Below are positions 58,638 through 64,000 of a stretch of 64,000 nt of DNA, in pieces. The notes under the pieces were generated by a model. That model ran no database searches. It saw only the letters and a program-made list of their open reading frames with translations, and was not told where the DNA came from. Each line of letters opens with the position of its first letter. Positions within the stretch are counted from its first letter, which is position 1. Source of the stretch: PALSA-1006 sp964532405 (lineage in GTDB: Bacteria > Pseudomonadota > Gammaproteobacteria > Burkholderiales > Gallionellaceae); the NCBI GenBank assembly GCA_964532405.1, contig CAZHIC010000006.1:23567-87566 (forward strand), in the 5' to 3' direction. The translations under genes were made by a program, and so were the position numbers.

Positions 58638-59447
58638 TTATTGGTACGCTCTCAGCCATGTCTTCCATTGTAAGAACAAAGCTGGATCGAGCGAGGCGAT
58701 CACCGAGCGGTTCCACACGTCGCCCCGGTTGAAATCATCCTGCTCCAAACTGCACGCACTGCCCCCGGCCTCTTGCAGCACCAGCGAGCCTGCCGCGTAA
58801 TCCCATAATTTTTGGCCGCCGTGCAAATACACGTCATATCGCCCGGCAGCGGTATAACACCAATCCAGCGTGCTTGCGCCGAAATTGCGCTGCGAGCAAT
58901 ACGGCTGCTCGGCGGCCAACTTGACGGCCAGCTTGGCGCTGAGGCGCTTCATATCCACATTGGCCAGTGCATCGCCCAAGTTTTTAGCCACATTGCGACC
59001 CACCAGTTTTGTGCCATTCAGGAAAGCGCCGCGCCCTAGCTCGGCGGCAAAAGTCTCTTTGGCCACAGGGTCGTAGACCACGCCCAAAGTGCTGCGCCCT
59101 TCGCGTATCAACGCCACGGACACCGCAAAATATGGCAAGCCGCGCACAAAATTTGTGGTGCCATCGATCGGATCGATGCACCACACACCTTGCGTTCCTT
59201 CCGCCCAGCGCGCGACCTGATCTTTTTCGTTCATCTCCTCGCCGAGCACCGGCACGTTGAGAATGGCTTGCAGCTTGCGCGTCAGCACTTCCTGCGCCGC
59301 GAGATCGGCGTCAGTGCACAGACTGCCGTCGTCTTTGTGATGCAACACCACCTTCATATAGCGCGGCATGATCTCTTCCGCCGCGACCAGCTTCACCGCC
59401 GCGATCACCGCCTTCAGCATCGCGCTTTGGCCTGTTGCACGGGTCAT
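58638..59447 (-). CDS. inositol monophosphatase family protein (SuhB-like)
   Basis: 269 residues from ATG 59447, which overlaps the thioredoxin-like gene stop (ATGA). The Mg-dependent phosphatase motifs are present: EEMNEKDQ, the DPIDGTTNFVRGLPYFAVSVAL core, and WDYAAGSLVLQEAGG. It could act on inositol phosphates or on NADP/PAP-like substrates. The relation to transcription antitermination known for E. coli SuhB is not implied. Confidence 0.9.
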   Translation of the reverse strand: MTRATGQSAMLKAVIAAVKLVAAEEIMPRYMKVVLHHKDDGSLCTDADLAAQEVLTRKLQAILNVPVLGEEMNEKDQVARWAEGTQGVWCIDPIDGTTNFVRGLPYFAVSVALIREGRSTLGVVYDPVAKETFAAELGRGAFLNGTKLVGRNVAKNLGDALANVDMKRLSAKLAVKLAAEQPYCSQRNFGASTLDWCYTAAGRYDVYLHGGQKLWDYAAGSLVLQEAGGSACSLEQDDFNRGDVWNRSVIASLDPALFLQWKTWLRAYQ

Positions 59448-60001
59448 GCCTGTTCTTTCCATTTGATCGAGCAGCCCATGCTGGCGAGCTGCTCGCGCGG
59501 GCCTTGCCCGGTCTGCGCCACTTGCAGCATGGCATTGAACAAATCGCGCGGCGCATCCGCCAGCGCTTCTTTACGTGAGGCATCCAAACGCCCGCGATAT
59601 TGCAATTCCAGCTTGGCGTTGAAACCGAAAAAATCCGGCGTGCATACCGCGCCGTAATCTTTGGCGATCTGCTGCGTCTCGTCCCACACGTAGGGGAAAG
59701 GGTAAGCATATTGTTGCGCTACCAGTTTCATGTTGTCGAACGAGTCCTCGGCATAGTCGGCGGGGTCGTTGGACAGGATGGCGATGCTGTTGATGCCATG
59801 CTGCTGCAGCTCGCGCACATCGCGGATGATGCGCTCGCGTATGGACTTCACATAGGGACAATGGTTGCAGATGAACATCACCAGCAAACCGTTTTTGCCG
59901 CACGCCCTTTCCAGGGAATGGCGTTTGCCATCCACCCCCAACAAGTCGAAAGGACGCGCCTTCCAACCGAAGTCGCACAACGGCGGTTGTAAACTGACCA
60001 T
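59444..60001 (-). CDS. thioredoxin-family peroxidase-like protein (AhpC/TSA)
   Basis: 185 residues from ATG 60001. The thioredoxin-fold active site reads CNHCPYV (C-x2-C), in FICNHCPYVKSIRERI, the typical DUF-type AhpC/TSA relative of bacterial redoxins. No signal peptide. It is coupled to the inositol monophosphatase gene by an ATGA overlap. The partner is unknown. Confidence 0.86.
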   Translation of the reverse strand: MVSLQPPLCDFGWKARPFDLLGVDGKRHSLERACGKNGLLVMFICNHCPYVKSIRERIIRDVRELQQHGINSIAILSNDPADYAEDSFDNMKLVAQQYAYPFPYVWDETQQIAKDYGAVCTPDFFGFNAKLELQYRGRLDASRKEALADAPRDLFNAMLQVAQTGQGPREQLASMGCSIKWKEQA

Positions 60002-60076
60002 CAAATTCTCCTAAAATCACAAATATTTTTTGAGACGTTATATTATCACGCCCAAGCATCCATCCCGAACCCAGCC

Positions 60077-60814
60077 ATGTCCGCACCACGCTTTTATTGC
60101 CCACCCCCGTTGCCGTTGAGCACCAACTTCGAACTCCCCGCTGCGGCAGCGCATCATGCCAGCCGCGTGTTGCGTCTGCGGCTCGGCGACGCGGTGCAGA
60201 TATTCGACGGCAGCGGCAATGCGCTGGATGCCACCATCAACCAGATCAGCGGCAAACATGTGGTGCTCGGCAACCTGCAAACCTGCATGGTGCAACAGGA
60301 ATCCGGTTTGCGCATCATATTGGCGCAGGCCATGTGCAGCAGCGACAAAATGGACTGGATCGTACAGAAAGCCACCGAACTCGGCGTCAGCGAGATATTG
60401 CCCGTGCAGACCCAGCGTAGCGTGGCCAAACTCAGCGGCACACGCGCCGAAAAACGCACCGAACATTGGCGCAGCGTCGCCGTCTCCGCCTGCGAACAAT
60501 GCGGTCGCAACAACCTGCCGCAAATCCACGCGCCGCAAGAATTGGATGCCTGGCTGCTGGTAATGCGCACCGTTCCCGGTAGCAAATTCATTTTGCTACC
60601 GGGCGGCGCTACCCAATTGCAAGCCCAGCCCAAACCTAAAGATAGCGTCACTCTGGTGATCGGCCCCGAGGGCGGCTTCACTACCGACGAAGCCAACGTC
60701 GCCCAGCAAATGGGCTTTGCTCCCGTCCTGCTCGGCCCTCGCGTGCTGCGCACCGAAACCGCAGCCATCGCCGGCATCAGCGCATTACAAACGCTGTGGG
60801 GAGATTTCTCATAG
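60077..60814 (+). CDS. rsmE: 16S rRNA (uracil-1498-N3)-methyltransferase
   Basis: 245-residue SPOUT-class enzyme: N-terminal PUA-like part (1-70), then the trefoil-knot methyltransferase with LIIGPEGGF-like segment (VIGPEGGFTTDEAN) and LGPRVLRTETAAIA. It methylates U1498 of 16S rRNA. It is divergent from the thioredoxin-like gene with a 75-bp spacer, and no partner is seen downstream. Confidence 0.94.
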   Translation: MSAPRFYCPPPLPLSTNFELPAAAAHHASRVLRLRLGDAVQIFDGSGNALDATINQISGKHVVLGNLQTCMVQQESGLRIILAQAMCSSDKMDWIVQKATELGVSEILPVQTQRSVAKLSGTRAEKRTEHWRSVAVSACEQCGRNNLPQIHAPQELDAWLLVMRTVPGSKFILLPGGATQLQAQPKPKDSVTLVIGPEGGFTTDEANVAQQMGFAPVLLGPRVLRTETAAIAGISALQTLWGDFS

Positions 60815-60941
60815 GAACTAAAACATCAAGCATTGCGCACCCGATTGGTGCCCATCCCAATCGACCGCACCACAATGGCGCGGCGCTTTTCAGCGCACGC
60901 CCCTTAACCTATACTTTCCATCCCATCATCAGGACGCAATC

Positions 60942-61424
60942 ATGAAGCTACGTTACATCCTAGTTCTATGGAGCCTGTGCTACATCGGCTGGGCGCAAGC
61001 CGAAATCTACAAGCGCATCGATGCCGAAGGCCATGTGACCTATTCCAGCACACCGCTCAAAGGTGCAAAAAAACTTCATCTGGAACCGCTCTCGACGATG
61101 CCGCCTCTTCCCCCGCGTGCGCGCAGCAGCGAGGATGCTTCCGATTTTCCCCGTGTGGATTCCGCCACACAAAAGAGCCGCGACAACTCCAGCAGGCAAA
61201 TTTTGGAAGACGAGCTCGCTACCGAAGAAAAAGCACTGGACGAGGCGCGCAAAAATCTGCAAAAAGGCAACGAGCGTCCGGAGAGCTACACCGACAAAGA
61301 CGGCAAGGTCTATACCAACACCGCCAAACAGGAAGAGAAGATGAATGCCCTGCAAAAACAGGTGCAGGTGCATGAAAAAAACATCGGCGCACTTAAAACC
61401 GAACTCTCCAACCGCAACAAATAA
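60942..61424 (+). CDS. DUF4124 domain protein
   Basis: 160 residues with a signal peptide (1-20, ending AQA), a DUF4124 start (EIYKRIDAEGHVTYSSTPLKGAK) and a C-terminal charged coiled stretch (LEDELATEEKALDEARKNLQKGN... to the end). The domain is found in many periplasmic betaproteobacterial proteins of unknown role and usually precedes ntrBC here and in relatives. It ends 37 bp before ntrB. Confidence 0.88.
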   Translation: MKLRYILVLWSLCYIGWAQAEIYKRIDAEGHVTYSSTPLKGAKKLHLEPLSTMPPLPPRARSSEDASDFPRVDSATQKSRDNSSRQILEDELATEEKALDEARKNLQKGNERPESYTDKDGKVYTNTAKQEEKMNALQKQVQVHEKNIGALKTELSNRNK

Positions 61425-61461
61425 CTCCAAACATTGGCATGTATTCTGCTTAGAGATAACC

Positions 61462-62517
61462 ATGTCCACCTCCTCCTTCCCGACACTGGAACATCTCGCC
61501 ACGGCCGTCATCCTGCTGGACAGCGAGTCGCGCATCGCCTATCTCAACCCGGCGGCAGAACACTCGTTCGGCTTGAGCAATACCAACCTGATCGGGCATC
61601 CGCTGCAATATGCCTTCACGCATACCGAGCAACTGTTTAGTGCCATCCAATCGGCGCTTGCCAGCCATGCCAGCCACATCGAGCATGAACTGATGCTGGG
61701 CACGCACGCGTTCGGCAATAAACTGCATCTAAGCTGCACCGCCACGCCTTTGCACCTCGGTCGCTACACCCTGTTGCTGGAGTTCCACGCCATCGACCGT
61801 CCGCTGAAATTGGCGCGCGAAGAACAGATGCTCGACCAAACCCAAGCCAACCGCCTGCTGTTGCGCAATCTGGCGCACGAGATTAAAAATCCGCTGGGCG
61901 GGATACGCGGTGCGGCGCAATTGCTGGAACAGGAATTGGACAGGCCCGCTTTGCGCGAATATACCCAAGTTGTCATTCAGGAGGCCGACCGCTTGAGCTC
62001 GCTAATGGAGAAGCTGCTCACCCCGCAACATGCGCCCCATTTCAGTATGCTCAACATCCATGAGGTGCTGGAGCGCGTGCGCAGCGTGGTGCTGGCGGAA
62101 CTGCCGGAAGACCTGACCATCCAGCGCGACTACGATCTGAGCCTGCCGGAACTGCACGGAGACAAAGAACAGTTGATTCAAGTGATGCTCAACATCGTGC
62201 GCAACGCGGCGCAGGCCATGCACGGCAAAGGCAAGATCGTGTTGCGCACGCGCATTACGCGCCAAGTCACGCTGATGAAAAAACTGCATCGCCTCGCGGT
62301 GATGGTGCAGATCACCGACAACGGCCCGGGTATTCCCGGCCACTTGCGCGACAAAGTATTCTATCCGCTGGTCTCCGGCCGCGCCGACGGACACGGGCTG
62401 GGACTGACGCTGGCGCAGGATTTCGTCAGCCAGCATCAAGGCATCATCGAATTTGAAAGCGAACCGGGACGCACCTGCTTCTCGGTAGTGCTTCCTCTCC
62501 CCCACTTAGGAAAATAA
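61462..62517 (+). CDS. ntrB: nitrogen regulation sensor kinase NtrB
   Basis: 351 residues from ATG 61462 (an upstream frame from 61345 overlaps the previous gene and is rejected): N-terminal PAS-like domain (about 1-110; AVILLDSESRIAYLNPAAE), then HisKA with phospho-His H139 (NLAHEIKNPLGGIRG) and the ATPase domain (NIVRNAAQAM, DNGPGIP, GHGLGLTL). It phosphorylates NtrC under nitrogen limitation. It is followed by ntrC with a 2-bp gap. Confidence 0.95.
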   Translation: MSTSSFPTLEHLATAVILLDSESRIAYLNPAAEHSFGLSNTNLIGHPLQYAFTHTEQLFSAIQSALASHASHIEHELMLGTHAFGNKLHLSCTATPLHLGRYTLLLEFHAIDRPLKLAREEQMLDQTQANRLLLRNLAHEIKNPLGGIRGAAQLLEQELDRPALREYTQVVIQEADRLSSLMEKLLTPQHAPHFSMLNIHEVLERVRSVVLAELPEDLTIQRDYDLSLPELHGDKEQLIQVMLNIVRNAAQAMHGKGKIVLRTRITRQVTLMKKLHRLAVMVQITDNGPGIPGHLRDKVFYPLVSGRADGHGLGLTLAQDFVSQHQGIIEFESEPGRTCFSVVLPLPHLGK

Positions 62518-62519
62518 AC

Positions 62520-63914
62520 ATGGCCAAACCTGTCTGGATCATCGACGATGACCGCTCCATCCGCTGGGTGCTGGAAAAAGCACTGGCACGCGAACAGATC
62601 GATTTCAAAAGTTTTGCCTCTGCCGATGAAGCGTTGGCGGAACTGCCCAACAACCTGCCGCAGATGGTCATCAGCGACATCCGCATGCCCGGCAGTTCCG
62701 GCTTGGATCTGTTGCAGAGACTGCGTAACGATCACCCCAATCTGCCCGTCATCATCATGACCGCTTATTCCGACTTGGAAAGCGCGGTCTCATCCTTTCA
62801 GGGGGGCGCGTTCGAATATCTACCCAAACCGTTCGACGTGAATCACGCGGTCGAACTGATACGCCGCGCACTGGAACAGAGCCAGCGCAAGAACACGCAA
62901 GCCGAAGATACACAGGCCGCACCTGACATCCTCGGCCACGCGCCCGCCATGCAGGAAGTCTTCCGCGCCATCGGGCGTTTGGCGCAATCCAACGCCACCG
63001 TACTCATCACCGGCGAGTCCGGCACGGGCAAAGAATTGGTCGCGCAGGCATTGCACCGCCACAGCGCGCGCGCCGACAAACCTTTCGTCGCCATCAACAC
63101 CGCCGCGATCCCGAAGGACTTATTGGAATCCGAGTTGTTCGGCCACGAACGCGGCGCTTTCACCGGCGCGACCACCACGCGGCACGGGCGTTTCGAGCAA
63201 GCCGAAGGCGGCACGTTGTTCCTCGACGAGATCGGCGATATGCCCGCCGAATTGCAAACGCGTTTGCTGCGCGTTTTATCGGACGGTAATTTCTATCGCG
63301 TCGGCGGCCATCAACCGATAAAAGCCAACGTGCGCATCATCGCCGCCACCCACCAGAATTTGGACGAACGCGTAAAACAGGGCTTGTTCCGCGAAGACTT
63401 GTTCCACCGCCTCAACGTCATCCGCCTGCGCCTGCCGCCGTTGCGCGAGCGCCGCGAAGACATTCCGTTGCTGGCGAAATATTTCCTGCAAAAGAGCGCG
63501 CGCGAATTGGGCGCAGAACAAAAGACCCTCAGCGAAAGCGCGCTTAATTTCCTCGCCGCGCAAGACATCCCCGGCAACGTGCGCCAACTGGAAAACCTGT
63601 GTCACTGGCTCACCGTGATGACGCCCTCGCAGCTAGTCGAAATCGCCGATTTGCCCTCGGAATGGCGAGATACGCGGACAGGCGCCGCATTCAATCAGGA
63701 TTGGCGTAGCGCCCTCGCGCAGCAAGTCGCACTCGCCCTGCAACACAATGAGCCGAACATCCTCGAATCGCTCACCAAACAGTTTGAGCGCACCCTCATT
63801 ACCCAGGCGCTGCAACACACCGGCGGGCGGCGCATCGAAGCCGCCACATTGATCGGCATGGGACGTAACACGCTGACGCGCAAGATTCAGGAACTCGGGT
63901 TGGAGGATGTATAG
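62520..63914 (+). CDS. ntrC: nitrogen regulation response regulator NtrC
   Basis: 464 residues: receiver domain with D53 (VISDIRMPG), sigma-54 AAA+ domain with Walker A GESGTGKE, the GAFTGA motif (ERGAFTGATT) and Walker B, and a Fis-type helix-turn-helix (GRRIEAATLIGMGRNTLTRKIQEL). It activates sigma-54 promoters of nitrogen-assimilation genes. It is the last complete gene of the window; the final 86 bp show no further gene. Confidence 0.96.
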   Translation: MAKPVWIIDDDRSIRWVLEKALAREQIDFKSFASADEALAELPNNLPQMVISDIRMPGSSGLDLLQRLRNDHPNLPVIIMTAYSDLESAVSSFQGGAFEYLPKPFDVNHAVELIRRALEQSQRKNTQAEDTQAAPDILGHAPAMQEVFRAIGRLAQSNATVLITGESGTGKELVAQALHRHSARADKPFVAINTAAIPKDLLESELFGHERGAFTGATTTRHGRFEQAEGGTLFLDEIGDMPAELQTRLLRVLSDGNFYRVGGHQPIKANVRIIAATHQNLDERVKQGLFREDLFHRLNVIRLRLPPLRERREDIPLLAKYFLQKSARELGAEQKTLSESALNFLAAQDIPGNVRQLENLCHWLTVMTPSQLVEIADLPSEWRDTRTGAAFNQDWRSALAQQVALALQHNEPNILESLTKQFERTLITQALQHTGGRRIEAATLIGMGRNTLTRKIQELGLEDV

Positions 63915-64000
63915 ATTTTTTTGACTGCGCACAAAGCACTCTACACAGTATTTTCCAATCCAGAGATGAGCCTGAGCGAAGAGGGTTGTGAGATGTATGT

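Overview
The window looks like chromosomal DNA of a betaproteobacterium, most likely from the Nitrosomonadales/Gallionellaceae neighbourhood. This is an inference from gene order and protein character (his genes followed by tatABC; ispE, tRNA-Gln, prs, rplY, pth; bamC next to dapA; ntrBC) together with a monohaem cytochrome fused to a porin of the Cyc2 type, which is typical of neutrophilic iron oxidisers. No rRNA, phage or intact insertion sequence is visible. One tRNA gene is present, and several families of palindromic intergenic repeats are scattered through the window.

Layout. 1-2.7 kb: a restriction-modification island (m5C methyltransferase with a MerR-like N-terminus, cut by the window edge; an Eco47II/PmeII-type endonuclease; an endonuclease III-like glycosylase). 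2.7-9.3 kb: hisCBHAFIE, a HIT protein and tatABC. 9.5-10.3 kb: a HigBA toxin-antitoxin pair. 10.4-12.9 kb: PAP2, DUF4337 and DUF2252 genes on the minus strand. 13.0-16.5 kb: a ColRS-like two-component system followed by the Cyc2-like cytochrome-porin. 16.7-22.1 kb: a DegS-like protease, a Nif3-like protein, a small lipoprotein and a GldG/GldF-type ABC operon. 22.2-29.1 kb: TPR lipoprotein, lolB, ispE, tRNA-Gln, prs, rplY, pth and pilU. 29.3-35.2 kb: gene remnants, then metabolic and regulatory genes including a diguanylate cyclase. 35.2-41.2 kb: slyD, bcp, an L16-hydroxylase-type cupin, a small lipoprotein, a metallo-beta-lactamase-fold hydrolase, bamC and dapA.

41.3-47.5 kb is the most unusual part. 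It holds a periplasmic C39-type cysteine protease, three small outer-membrane barrel proteins (two of them tandem paralogues), a Sec-exported small protein carrying a bacteriocin-like leader motif, a larger barrel-type protein, and a complete luxI-rsaL-luxR quorum-sensing module. Two near-identical 20-bp lux boxes sit in front of luxI/rsaL and in front of the first gene of the exported-protein cluster. The simplest reading is a density-controlled locus that exports and trims a small hydrophobic peptide. This is an inference.

47.6-64 kb: a CorA-type transporter with an MgtE-like N-domain, mtgA, aroE, a zinc-uptake cluster lacking its ATPase gene, an orphan FlaG protein, a MITE-like palindrome, trkH-trkA, an inositol monophosphatase, a thioredoxin-like protein, rsmE, a DUF4124 protein and the ntrB-ntrC nitrogen regulators.

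The his genes, ispE-prs-pth, dapA, aroE, mtgA, tatABC and the ntr genes are ordinary housekeeping functions. The R-M island, HigBA, gene remnants, repeats and the quorum-sensing/C39 locus are the accessory part.
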